A stretch of DNA of 64,000 nucleotides, from contig JACQBG010000026.1 in assembly GCA_016194585.1 (NCBI GenBank), positions 1-64,000 on the forward strand. The letters run 5' to 3'. Source of the stretch: Gemmatimonadota bacterium (lineage in GTDB: Bacteria > Gemmatimonadota > Gemmatimonadetes > Gemmatimonadales > Gemmatimonadaceae). Shown here in pieces: positions 44,135-53,241 of the stretch; within the stretch, counting starts at the first letter, position 1; every line of letters begins with the position of its first letter. The notes below the pieces were generated by a model that was not told where the DNA came from, did no database searches, and saw only the letters and a list, made by a program, of their open reading frames with translations. A program made the translations under genes and the position numbers.

Positions 44135-45280
44135 TCAGGCGGCGAACCCGCGCCCGCCCGTCAGCACGCCATACAACTTCGGCGCCACACCCCGCAGTGC
44201 GGCGCCGGTCAGCACACAGACTGCCGTCACCGTCGTGGGGAGAAGCAGGTAGACGAGCAACCGATAGTGCGGAACGTGCTCCACCAGCGGGAACACCCAG
44301 ATCATGGCGTAGGTGAGGAGCGGCACGTGCAGGGCGTAGATCATGAACGAGAACCCGCTCAGCCACACGAACCAGCGCCGCGCCATGGCCCACCGCACGG
44401 CGTCGTCGATGCCGTACCACATCACGACCATGCCCAGGGCGACGACGGTCTTGTGGAGAAAGAGGAGCGCGACGACGCGCGCGATCGTCGTCGACGCCGG
44501 GCCCGTGGGGAGCCGTGGGTCGTGAAAGAACGCGAGCCACGTCTTCAACGCCGCGAGCCCGACCCAGAGCACCGCGGTGGGCACAGGACGGAACCACGAC
44601 GGGCGTGTCTCGATGTCCTGCTCCGTCTTGCACAGCCACACGCCGAGCGTGAAGAAGAGCAATCCCTCGCCCTCGAAGATCCAGGCGCCGAACGTCATGA
44701 CCCAGAGCACGCCAAGGACGCCGAAGGTGGCTCGCGGCGCGCGCAGCACCGCGGTCCTGATCCACGGATACGCGAGATTGTACACGAACAAACAGCGCAG
44801 GAACCAGAGCTGGAACGGGGTCGGTACGACGACGAGACTCACCCAGAGCTGCCAGATGCCGAGCCTCGCCACCGGCACGTCGCCGAACGGCTGAAGGTGC
44901 GCGCTCCGCACGATCGCGGCGGTCGCCTCCCACTGCTGCAACACGAGCGTGAAGACCAGCCCGATCGCGCTCCACAACACATACGGCACCAGCAGGGTGC
45001 GCACGCGCTTCCGGATGCGCGCACCATAGGGTTGGCGGTCGTTGAACGCGAACAGATATCCCGAAATGATGAACAGGATCGGGATGCGGAACCGGAGGAG
45101 CCCGTTCGAGAGCAGGTACTCGACGAATGTGGTGAACGTCAGCCGCTCGTCGACGAAACTCCACGGCTGGAGGTAGCGCTCGTGGAGGTCGTAGCCGTGC
45201 ACGTACACGAGCAGCGCCATCGCCAGAAAGGAGAAGAAGCGGAACTTCTGGCTCGTGAACGTGCCGATGCGTGCGTCCAT
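44135..45280 (-). CDS. acyltransferase-3 family membrane protein (381 aa)
   Basis: About ten membrane segments in the OafA/OpgC pattern: SFLAMALLVYVHGYDLHERYLQPW (active-site-type HxYD segment), RIPILFIISGYLFAF, RIRKRVRTLLVPYVLWSAIGLVF, PFQLWFLRCLFVYNLAYPW, GFSFMIYALHVPLLTYAMIW. Such proteins O-acylate sugars, with OpgC succinylating periplasmic glucans. It lies 54 nt downstream of the susC-led operon on the same strand and may be its last gene. Acceptor sugar unknown. Confidence 0.85.
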   Translation of the reverse strand: MDARIGTFTSQKFRFFSFLAMALLVYVHGYDLHERYLQPWSFVDERLTFTTFVEYLLSNGLLRFRIPILFIISGYLFAFNDRQPYGARIRKRVRTLLVPYVLWSAIGLVFTLVLQQWEATAAIVRSAHLQPFGDVPVARLGIWQLWVSLVVVPTPFQLWFLRCLFVYNLAYPWIRTAVLRAPRATFGVLGVLWVMTFGAWIFEGEGLLFFTLGVWLCKTEQDIETRPSWFRPVPTAVLWVGLAALKTWLAFFHDPRLPTGPASTTIARVVALLFLHKTVVALGMVVMWYGIDDAVRWAMARRWFVWLSGFSFMIYALHVPLLTYAMIWVFPLVEHVPHYRLLVYLLLPTTVTAVCVLTGAALRGVAPKLYGVLTGGRGFAA

Positions 45281-45334
45281 GTCAGTGCCTACGCGCCGTC
45301 ATCGGCGGTGTTTCAAGCGACGGCGCTCGCGTCG

Positions 45335-47983
45335 TCACCGTCGCGCCGGCGAGTCAGGCAAGCGCGTCACCCGCACGTGGTCGAGCAACGCCGAGCTCAC
45401 CGCGCGGTTCATGTTCTCGTCGAGCGCACTCCACACGATGGTGATCTCGTGCGCACCCGCCGGCAGCGTGACGACCAACGGGTTGCTGTATCCCCAGTCG
45501 TCCCAGCGCCCGGCGCCGCGTTGCGGCATCACGAGCACCCCCACCTCGCGCCCATCCACGAGCAAGGTGCGCACGGCGGCCTTGTCCTCGGTGTTGATGG
45601 GGCCACTGCCATTCGCGTACTGCACGTCGACCGCGTAGCGACCGGTCGCCGGGATCTGCACCGGCAGCCTTACCGACGTATTGCGATCGCGTTCCAGTCG
45701 CAGCGGAGCACCAGCTGGTCGTACGACCTGCTCCACGCCGGCCGACGCGACGCGCACCGGCTCGCTGAGGAACGACGCCACGCCACGATCGTCGAGCGCG
45801 CTCACCTGATATTCGGCGAGCCCTGCGCTCGGGTGTACGCGCACCGAGGTGGTGTGCACGGTGTCGACCGCCCGGCCGTCGCGCCACAGCACGTAACGCG
45901 CCGCCCCGGCGATGGCGGTCCACGTGAGCCCCGTATCGGCGCCGGTCACGGCGAGCGCGGCGACCGGCGTCGCGGGTGCCACCACCGTGCCCACGAGGTG
46001 CGTCGCCGCTGCCGGCCACCGCCCATCCATCTCGATGTCGACCGTGTGCGCGCCGGTGAGTGTCGCCGCGACCTCGGCGCGCGCCACGGGGCGCCCGTCG
46101 AGCAGGGCGCGGGCCACGCCACTGCCCGCGCCGCGCACCGTCACCGTGAGCTCGGCGCCGCGATATCGCACCCCGCGCAGGGTGCGCGTTCCAGCGTACG
46201 CGGGCGGTACCATCGGACGGAACACGAGCCGGTCCTCCTCCGCGCGCATCCCGAAGAGCACTCGATAGGTCATGGCGAGTGTGCCGGCCACGCTCCAGAG
46301 CTGGCGGTCGGAGTTGAGTGCGGTTCCCTCGAAGTGGCCGGTCTCGGCCACCATGTTCTCCTTGTTCGTCAGGAAGAGCGCGGTGGCGCGCGTGAGCGAC
46401 GCGAGTCCGTGCTCGACGGCCGCCGTGTGCCCGGCGTCGGCCGCCGCCCAGGTCCAGTACGCGGAGACGAACGGCCAGATGGTGGCGTTGTGGTAGTACG
46501 GGACGCCGGCGATGTACGGCCAGAACGTCGGCGTGCCGAAGGGGACGAGTGGCGCCGACGCGAGCACGCGCCGGCGATCCACCATCGGCGTCGCTCCGTA
46601 CACGAGAGCGAGTGCCTCACCCAGTGCCTCGGCGCGCGGCGAACGGCTGAGCGCGACCCGCCCATACCGGAACTGCGCGTGCCAGCCGAGCGCTGGCTGC
46701 CAGAGATCATTCGCGATGCCGTCGCGCACCGAGTCGGCGCGCGCGTCCCATGCGGCCGCGGGTTCACCGAGCGCGCGGGCCATCGACGCGAGCACCCGAT
46801 AGGCGCCGTGGTGCACCGCGTTGGTGCCGAGCGCTTCCGACTGATAGATGTCGGCGGGCTGCATCCAGCGCGGGTAACTCTGTTCGCGCCAGTCGAGGAA
46901 TGACGACTCGCCGCGGAACAACCCGGTCGTCGCGTCGAACGCCGCGTGGCGATCGGCCTCCGCGGACCGGCGGATGATGTCGTACGCCTGACGCAGCCAC
47001 ACCCGGTCGCCGGTCATGGCGTACACTTCCCATGCCGCCAGCGCCCATGTCATGCGGTCGGTGGAGACGGGCCACGATCCGCCAGTGCCCGTGTCCTGGA
47101 TGATGCGTCCCTCGGAGTCCACCTTCATCATGAGGCTCGTGCGCACCGCGTCGGGAGCGATGAAGGCGAGCGCGAGCACGCTGCTCAACGCGACGTCGCG
47201 CGTCCACACGCCGGGCCATTTCGCGCCCGCCGAGAGGGCGCCGTCGGGACGCTTCAGCTCGAGCAGCTCCTCGAGCGAGAGCCGGTAGAGTGCGTCGAGC
47301 AGCGGCTGCGGCGACGTCAGGGTGGGGAATACCGAGAGGTCGAGGCGCCGCGCCCATCGCGCGCGGCCGTCGGCGGCGAGTGGGCGCAGGTAATCCGTCC
47401 GGAACGGCAGCGTTGCCTCGTAGATGCCGTCGCCGTCCGGGTCGGTGAGCTGCTGCGGCATCCCAGGGCGCAGTGCGCGCGAATCCCAGACGAGCGGATC
47501 GGTGTCGCCGATGACGAACACGCTCTCGAGTTTCGTGATGCGCGTGCCGAGTGGCGGATCGTAGTAGCCACGCTCGGCGATGCTGCGGCGCACGGCACGC
47601 AGGTCGAGCCGGATGGTGACCTGGGCGACCCCGTCCTCCCCCTCGCCGGCGTCCTCGGGGCGGGGGAGAGCCGGCTCCGGCGGCACGCCGAACGCGTAGA
47701 GCACGGTGACGATCCGCCCTGAGTGCGGGCGCAGGTTGATCGTATGCTCGATGCCCGGCGGGAACTCGTCGTCCACGCCGTTGAGCGCGAACTTGAAGTG
47801 CACTTCGCGCGCCGCCCGAGGGTAGTTCGACTCGATCGTGTCGCGCGAGATCGCCCTCGCCTCGAACCGGCCCTGTCGCACGCTCGAGGCGGTGACCTCG
47901 AACGCCGGCGACCGATAGAGTGGCGACTGGGCGTGGAGGAATGGAGCCGTGACGAGTGCCGCGAGCGCGACGCGGAAGATCAT
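45335..47983 (-). CDS. secreted (alpha/alpha)6-barrel glycosidase (882 aa)
   Basis: Signal peptide (FRVALAALVTAPFLHAQ); N-terminal beta-rich region with DPDGDGIYEATLPFRTDYL; central six-hairpin glycosidase region about 220-600 (WPGVWTRDVALSSVLALAF, GSWPVSTDRMTWALAAWEVY, YYHNATIWPFVSAYWTWAA, ETGHFEGTALNSDRQLWSVAG); C-terminal fibronectin-like and carbohydrate-binding-like beta domains. It resembles MGH1/GH63-like enzymes found beside starch loci. ATG overlaps the GH97 stop (ATGA). Acts in the periplasm on glucans by inference from context. Confidence 0.8.
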   Translation of the reverse strand: MIFRVALAALVTAPFLHAQSPLYRSPAFEVTASSVRQGRFEARAISRDTIESNYPRAAREVHFKFALNGVDDEFPPGIEHTINLRPHSGRIVTVLYAFGVPPEPALPRPEDAGEGEDGVAQVTIRLDLRAVRRSIAERGYYDPPLGTRITKLESVFVIGDTDPLVWDSRALRPGMPQQLTDPDGDGIYEATLPFRTDYLRPLAADGRARWARRLDLSVFPTLTSPQPLLDALYRLSLEELLELKRPDGALSAGAKWPGVWTRDVALSSVLALAFIAPDAVRTSLMMKVDSEGRIIQDTGTGGSWPVSTDRMTWALAAWEVYAMTGDRVWLRQAYDIIRRSAEADRHAAFDATTGLFRGESSFLDWREQSYPRWMQPADIYQSEALGTNAVHHGAYRVLASMARALGEPAAAWDARADSVRDGIANDLWQPALGWHAQFRYGRVALSRSPRAEALGEALALVYGATPMVDRRRVLASAPLVPFGTPTFWPYIAGVPYYHNATIWPFVSAYWTWAAADAGHTAAVEHGLASLTRATALFLTNKENMVAETGHFEGTALNSDRQLWSVAGTLAMTYRVLFGMRAEEDRLVFRPMVPPAYAGTRTLRGVRYRGAELTVTVRGAGSGVARALLDGRPVARAEVAATLTGAHTVDIEMDGRWPAAATHLVGTVVAPATPVAALAVTGADTGLTWTAIAGAARYVLWRDGRAVDTVHTTSVRVHPSAGLAEYQVSALDDRGVASFLSEPVRVASAGVEQVVRPAGAPLRLERDRNTSVRLPVQIPATGRYAVDVQYANGSGPINTEDKAAVRTLLVDGREVGVLVMPQRGAGRWDDWGYSNPLVVTLPAGAHEITIVWSALDENMNRAVSSALLDHVRVTRLPDSPARR

Positions 47984-50040
47984 CGCACCGGGTGGATACG
48001 GATCGCCTGCCCGCCGCCCGGTGCCATGGCGATGCGCAGCTGCGTGGCGGAGCTCACGCGCTGCTTCGTGATGGTCAACGCCAACGGGTTATCGCGCCAA
48101 TTCGCGCCTGCGCCGTCGGCGTAGATCTCGGCCTCGTACCGGCGCCCCTTGGGCAGGAAGTCGAGCGCGACGTCGATCGTGCGCGCCGCCTCGTCGGTGA
48201 TGCCGCCGATGAACCACTCGTCCTTCCCCTTCGTCTTTCGGGCGACGATCACGTCGTCGCCGATCCGCCCGTGGAGCACGCGCGTCGTGTCCCAGTCCAC
48301 CGCGACGTCCCGGATGAACTGGAACCCAGGCTGCCCCTCGTAGTTCTCGATGAGGTCGGCGGCCATCTGCATCGGCGAGTAGAGCACCACGTACAGGGCG
48401 AGCTGCTTCGCCAACGTCGAGCGCGGTCGCGCTTCCTCGGGACGCCGCGGGACATTCGTCCCGCTGCGCGAGATCGTGAGGTTGAAGATCCCCGGCGTGA
48501 AGTCCATCGGCCCGGCGAGCATGCGCGTGAAGAACAGCATCGTCTCATGCTCGGGAGGATTCCCCCCCTCGCCCCCCCACGCGTTGTACTCCTGCCCCCG
48601 CGCGCCCTCGCGCGTGAGCATGTTGGGCCACGTGCGACGCTCTCCCGTATCCTTGATCGGCTCGTGCGCGTCGACGGTGATGCCGTACTTCGCGGCGGTC
48701 TCGATCACTTTCCGCTGGTGCCGCACCATGTACTGCGACTGGTGCGCGTTGCCGCCGGGGTTGGTCGTGTCGTTCACGTAGCCGGTCTTGATCGCCGTCA
48801 CGCCGAGCGAGCGGTAGAGCGCGAACGCCGAATCGAGCTGTCGCTCGTAGTTCTCCACGAACGTGCCCGTCTCGTTGTGCACGATGAGCGAGACGTGCTT
48901 CGCTCGCGCATACGCCGCCACCCCGCTCAAGTCGTAGTCCGGGTACGCCTTCGTGAACGAGAACGACCCGCCGGTCTTCATCCAGTCGGTGTCCCAGCCG
49001 AGGTTCCATCCCTCGACGAGCGTGCCGCCCAGTCCGTTCGCGGCGGCGAAATCGATGTAGCGCTTCGCGTTCGCCGTCGTCGCGCCGTGCTTCGCGCCGC
49101 TGGCCCAGGTCATCGTGTTGACGTGCATCCCCCACCAGATGCCGTCGTACTTCATCGGGTGGATCCACCGCGTGTCGGCGATGCGGCTGGGCGGATTGAG
49201 CTTGAGGCCCAGCACCGACGGCACGAGCCGCTCAGGGCTGTCGGCGAGCTGCACCGTGCGCCACGGTGTGACGAAGGGGGTCCGTCCCTTCACGGCGGTG
49301 CCATCGGCCCACCGCGCCAGCGTGATGCGGAGCGTGCGGCTCTCGCTGCGTCCGACGACGTACATCCCGGCGTAATCCTCGAGATCGGCCTCGTGGATCA
49401 CCACCATCGTCCCCGTGCTCGTCTGCATCGTGAGCGGCGTGTGCACCGTGTCGAGCTTGCTCACGGGCGACGTCGAATAGAGCATCTCCTGCCGGTCGGG
49501 CACTCGGATGTTCGCCGGGATCCACCAGGCCTTGGCGTCGTCGGCCATCGCGAATTCCGTCAACTCCTCGACGATCTCGAACGATGTGAGGTTCAGTTGC
49601 GCCGGTAGTTCGTAGCGGAAACCGAGCCCGTCGTCGAATACGCGCAGCGCGACCCAGAACGTCCGCTGGAGCGCCGAACGCTCGGCGACCCGCACGCGCA
49701 ACTCGCGGTGCTGGTCGCGCACGCGCGCCACCTCGCCGAGCGGGAGCGAGAACGTCTCGTCGGACTCGGCGTGGCTGCTGTCGGCGAGCTCGAGGCTGTC
49801 GCCCAGCGGGGGCGCGCCGCGGAAGGTGAACCCGAGGCGCGATGGCGTGATGACGGCCACGCCGTCGCGCGTCGCCGACCAGCGCAATCGCCCGTCGGCG
49901 AGCGTGAGTGCGGCGACGATGCGCCCGTCGGGCGACGCGACCGTGAACGTGCGAGCCGGTGCCGGCGACTGTGCGCGCGACGGCGGCGCCCAGCCGATGA
50001 CGAACAACGCGGCGATGGCGGCGATGCGACGATGGTTCAC
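47980..50040 (-). CDS. susB: GH97 alpha-glucosidase, SusB-like (686 aa)
   Basis: Calcium-dependent exo-glucosidase releasing glucose from maltodextrins. Signal peptide (RRIAAIAALFVIGWAPPSRAQ), GH97 N-domain (TFTVASPDGRIVAALTLADGRLRWSA), barrel with KYDGIWWGMHVNTMTW, VEGWNLGWDTDW, YVNDTTNPGGNAHQSQYMV, VDAHEPIKDTGERRTWPNMLTREGARGQEYNAWGG and AGPMDFTPGIFNL. The glutamates of the inverting SusB-type subgroup appear present. GTG start overlaps the amylase stop by 4 nt. Confidence 0.94.
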   Translation of the reverse strand: MNHRRIAAIAALFVIGWAPPSRAQSPAPARTFTVASPDGRIVAALTLADGRLRWSATRDGVAVITPSRLGFTFRGAPPLGDSLELADSSHAESDETFSLPLGEVARVRDQHRELRVRVAERSALQRTFWVALRVFDDGLGFRYELPAQLNLTSFEIVEELTEFAMADDAKAWWIPANIRVPDRQEMLYSTSPVSKLDTVHTPLTMQTSTGTMVVIHEADLEDYAGMYVVGRSESRTLRITLARWADGTAVKGRTPFVTPWRTVQLADSPERLVPSVLGLKLNPPSRIADTRWIHPMKYDGIWWGMHVNTMTWASGAKHGATTANAKRYIDFAAANGLGGTLVEGWNLGWDTDWMKTGGSFSFTKAYPDYDLSGVAAYARAKHVSLIVHNETGTFVENYERQLDSAFALYRSLGVTAIKTGYVNDTTNPGGNAHQSQYMVRHQRKVIETAAKYGITVDAHEPIKDTGERRTWPNMLTREGARGQEYNAWGGEGGNPPEHETMLFFTRMLAGPMDFTPGIFNLTISRSGTNVPRRPEEARPRSTLAKQLALYVVLYSPMQMAADLIENYEGQPGFQFIRDVAVDWDTTRVLHGRIGDDVIVARKTKGKDEWFIGGITDEAARTIDVALDFLPKGRRYEAEIYADGAGANWRDNPLALTITKQRVSSATQLRIAMAPGGGQAIRIHPVR

Positions 50041-51644
50041 GGACGCTGTCCGGTTGAAAGGAGCACGGCCGACTTCGCGTCGAGCGTGAGCGGCACGGTA
50101 CGGTCGGTCGACACCGTCACGGTGCGTCCCACGCATCCCGTCGCGCCCCGGCCGCCGGTCAACAAGTCGCAGTACGCGCCTGAGGGGAGGCTCGACGGGA
50201 TCGACGCGGTGAGCGACGCGGTGCCGTTGTTGATCGCCACGAACCCCTGTGTCCCACGCGAGAAGGCGACGGCGTCGGAGCCGTTGTCCCACATCGTGTT
50301 CATGTCGGTGCCGGCGACCGCCTTCCGGAACGCGATCGTGCGCGTGATCCACGCGTCGCGATGCTCGCACACCCACTGCCCGACCACCGCTGACTGCATC
50401 GGAGCGGCGCACGGCACCCCGGCGCCGTTGGCGAACGGCGGCGGTCCCGCGTCACGTCCGATCTGGCTCGTGAGGTCGAAGGCGTAGCTCGACATCACCA
50501 CCGGATAGCCATATGGCTGCGCGAGCATGAACACGTTCGCGAGCCGGTACGTGTCGCCATCGCGATAGCTGATGCCCCCTGACCGCTGCGTGTCGTGGTT
50601 CTCGAGGAACACCACCGCCTTGTCGGCGGGGAGGAGCCCCCACGTGCGCTGCGAGAACGACGAGAGACTCGCGACCCGTCCACCGTTGTTGAGGAACCGG
50701 TCACCCACGGCGCGGAAATTGAATTCGGTGATGTCGGCCGCGCCGCCGGAGCTATAGCCGAGCCCGAAATAGTCGGTGGGCTGCACCGCCTCGTTCGGGG
50801 CGCCGCTGATCTCGAGGAAGAAGTACGGCGCGGGCTTGCCGGCCGCCGTGACCGCCTCGTCGACGCGCTTGACGATCCCGTCGAGCTCCACCGGCTGGAT
50901 GTGCTTCGCCGCGTCCACGCGGAACCCGGCGACGCCGATCGTGGCGAGCGAGACGAGATAGTCGGCGATCTTCTGTTGGACGCTCGCGCTCCCGGTGTTC
51001 AGGTCGGCGAGTCCGAACAGCTCGCAGTCCTGCACGTTCGCGGCGTTCGTATAGTCGGTGACCAGGCACGGCGGATGGAAGTCCGTCGTGTCGTACAGCG
51101 GCGGATAGTGATACTTCGTGTAGACCGTGCCGTTGCTCCCCGTGCCGGAGCCGCCGGTCATGTGGTTGATCACCGCGTCGGCGTAGATATCGACGCCCAC
51201 GGCATGGCAGCGGCTCACCATCGCGACGAAGTCGTCGCGCGTCCCCGATTGGCTCTTGGCGATGGAATAGCTCACCGGCGCGTAGCGATTGCTCCACGGC
51301 CCGCCGGGCTGCACCATGTGCTCCTGCGGCGGGGAGACGTACGCGGCTTTGTAGCCGGCCGGGGCGAGCACGCGTTCGCACTCGGTGGCGACGTCGAGCC
51401 AGCTCCACTCGAACAGGAACACGAACACGTCGCCCGCCGCGGCGTGGCCGGTCGCGCGGTACGTCTGCGGCAGCACGGGCCGTCCGACGGGCACCGTCGT
51501 GCCGCCGTTGTTCGACGGACTCGACGGCCCCGCGCTGGAACTCGAACAGCCCGCCAGTCCCAGCGCGAGCGACAGCACCAAAGCGAACGCCCGGCCCGAG
51601 GCACTGCCTTGGGCCGGGCGGGTCGAACGACCAACTGCGAGCAC
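50037..51644 (-). CDS. lipoprotein alpha-amylase, GH13 animal-type (535 aa)
   Basis: Endo-acting alpha-amylase anchored by a lipobox (LALGLAGC, Cys33) followed by a Ser/Gly/Pro linker, like SusG in position and role. Catalytic features: DIYADAVINHMTG, GVAGFRVDAAKHI (Asp244), FFLEISG (Glu278), VFLENHDTQR (His350, Asp351). The ADAVINH and FRVDAAKH forms match animal/Streptomyces-type amylases. GTG 51644 overlaps the susD stop by one base. A strong hairpin (51588-51620) lies just inside the coding start. Confidence 0.92.
   Translation of the reverse strand: MLAVGRSTRPAQGSASGRAFALVLSLALGLAGCSSSSAGPSSPSNNGGTTVPVGRPVLPQTYRATGHAAAGDVFVFLFEWSWLDVATECERVLAPAGYKAAYVSPPQEHMVQPGGPWSNRYAPVSYSIAKSQSGTRDDFVAMVSRCHAVGVDIYADAVINHMTGGSGTGSNGTVYTKYHYPPLYDTTDFHPPCLVTDYTNAANVQDCELFGLADLNTGSASVQQKIADYLVSLATIGVAGFRVDAAKHIQPVELDGIVKRVDEAVTAAGKPAPYFFLEISGAPNEAVQPTDYFGLGYSSGGAADITEFNFRAVGDRFLNNGGRVASLSSFSQRTWGLLPADKAVVFLENHDTQRSGGISYRDGDTYRLANVFMLAQPYGYPVVMSSYAFDLTSQIGRDAGPPPFANGAGVPCAAPMQSAVVGQWVCEHRDAWITRTIAFRKAVAGTDMNTMWDNGSDAVAFSRGTQGFVAINNGTASLTASIPSSLPSGAYCDLLTGGRGATGCVGRTVTVSTDRTVPLTLDAKSAVLLSTGQRP
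51588..51620 (-). promoter_or_regulatory. 10-bp GC-only hairpin at the amylase gene start
   Basis: CGCCCGGCCC (51588-51597) and GGGCCGGGCG (51611-51620) pair perfectly around a 13-nt loop. In the mRNA it begins 24 nt after the GTG of the amylase gene and straddles the part encoding the signal peptide. It may damp expression of the downstream glycosidases relative to susCD; this is inferred. Confidence 0.45.
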
Positions 51645-53227
51645 TAGTAGCCCGTGTTCTGCTTGAGCTTCGGGTTGGCGAGCAGCTCACTCGCCGGCAG
51701 CGGGTACAGGTCGTGATAGGCGCCCGTCGTCTTGCCGGCCTGCACGTTCCCCTTCCACGCCCACACCCCGGCCGCCGAGAACTTGCCGAAGCGGATGAGG
51801 TCCATGCGGCGCTGCCCTTCCCACAGCAGCTCGCGGCCGCGCTCGGCGAGGATGAAGTCGAGCGTCAGCTGCGACGCGTTGATCTCGCCGCTCGCGTTGC
51901 CGTACGCGCGGTCACGAAGGGCGTTCACGTATCCGAGCGCCTGTGCCGCCGAACCGCCGCCGCCGCGGAGCACGGCCTCGGCGTAGATCAGATAGGCATC
52001 GCCGAGCCGGAACATCGGGTAGTCGGTATCCGGGAAGTTCGGATCGGAACCAGGCGTTCCCGTGGACGTCATGTTGGTGAACTTCGGCGCGCCGATGCCC
52101 TGGCTGAAGTCGCCGATGCTGTTCATCTGCACGTTCTGGCCCGGGTACCAGAAGAACGACGCGCGCTTGTCGGCGCCGTTCGGGCCACCGCCGTCGGCGA
52201 ACAGTGCCACGGCCTCCGGCTTCAGGCGCAGTCCCCACCAGCCGCCGTTGATGCCGTACTTCGACGGATCCATGCTGCCACCCACGGCCGCGTGGACGAG
52301 GAACGTCATGCCGCCCCACGTCTGGATGTTCTGCCCGTCCTCCGGGATCGCCCAGATGAGTTCGGGCGACGTGTTGTTGTCGGCCGAGAACATGCGGCGA
52401 TAGTTGTTGTCGAGCTGGTACGGGCCGGCGATGACCTTCTGGATCTCGGTCAGCGCGCCCGCCGCGTTCGCCGTGCCGGTGTACACGGCGGCGTTGAGAT
52501 AGAGCTTCGCGAGCAGCATCGCGACCGCGCCCTGGTCGACGCGCCCGTACTGCGCCGCACCGACGGCCGGGAGGTCGCCGCGGATCGCGTTCAGCTCGCT
52601 CACGATGTAGTTGTACACCGTCGCGCGGCTGGACTGCGCCGGCGGCGTCGCGCCAAGCACGTCGTTCTCGGTGACGAGCGGGATGTCACCGTAGAAGTCG
52701 ATCCCGTGCCAGTAGCTGAACGCGCGGAGGAAGCGCGCCTCGGCCCGGTACTGCTTGATCTGCGCCGCGAGCGCGGGCGGCGTGTTGCGGGCCGCGAGCT
52801 GCGCGTCGGTCGTCTGCCGCAGGAAGTCGTTCGCCAGCATCACCTGATAGTAGATGCGCCCGTACATCGCGCTCGTGAACGGGTTGTTCGACGACCACTG
52901 CTGCGTGTTCAGGTCCGCGACGCCGAGGTCGCCCCAGCCGAGCACCGCCTCGTCGGTCGGCAGTTCGTTGAGCTCCCACAGCATGCGGAAGTACTGGCCG
53001 AACCCTTCGTCGATGCCGGCGATGTCGGGGTTGCCCGACGGGCCCTGGATGCCCGAGGTGACCAACCCGGCGTAGATCTTGGCGACATACGCCCGGTACG
53101 AGCCCGGATCGTTGAAGATGTTCGCGCTGCTGACGCTGGACTTCGGGGCCACCGTCGGATCGGTGCACCCGGCCACCGCGAGTGTCATCGCGGCAGCCAC
53201 CATCGTGGTACGTAGGATGTTCTTCAT
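51644..53227 (-). CDS. susD: SusD/RagB-family outer-membrane lipoprotein (527 aa)
   Basis: Surface glycan-binding partner of the TonB-dependent transporter. Lipobox LAVAGC (Cys21). The TPR-rich SusD core is visible: EGFGQYFRMLWELNELPTDEAVLGWGD, QYRAEARFLRAFSYWHGIDFYGDIPLVTEND, VAMLLAKLYLNAAVYTG, RLGDAYLIYAEAVLRGGGGSAAQALGYVNALRDRAYG and LDFILAERGRELLWEGQRRMDLIRFGKF. Fourteen nt after susC. The specific glycan is inferred as starch from the co-encoded amylase and GH97. Confidence 0.95.
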   Translation of the reverse strand: MKNILRTTMVAAAMTLAVAGCTDPTVAPKSSVSSANIFNDPGSYRAYVAKIYAGLVTSGIQGPSGNPDIAGIDEGFGQYFRMLWELNELPTDEAVLGWGDLGVADLNTQQWSSNNPFTSAMYGRIYYQVMLANDFLRQTTDAQLAARNTPPALAAQIKQYRAEARFLRAFSYWHGIDFYGDIPLVTENDVLGATPPAQSSRATVYNYIVSELNAIRGDLPAVGAAQYGRVDQGAVAMLLAKLYLNAAVYTGTANAAGALTEIQKVIAGPYQLDNNYRRMFSADNNTSPELIWAIPEDGQNIQTWGGMTFLVHAAVGGSMDPSKYGINGGWWGLRLKPEAVALFADGGGPNGADKRASFFWYPGQNVQMNSIGDFSQGIGAPKFTNMTSTGTPGSDPNFPDTDYPMFRLGDAYLIYAEAVLRGGGGSAAQALGYVNALRDRAYGNASGEINASQLTLDFILAERGRELLWEGQRRMDLIRFGKFSAAGVWAWKGNVQAGKTTGAYHDLYPLPASELLANPKLKQNTGY

Positions 53228-53241
53228 GGATGATCTCCGGC

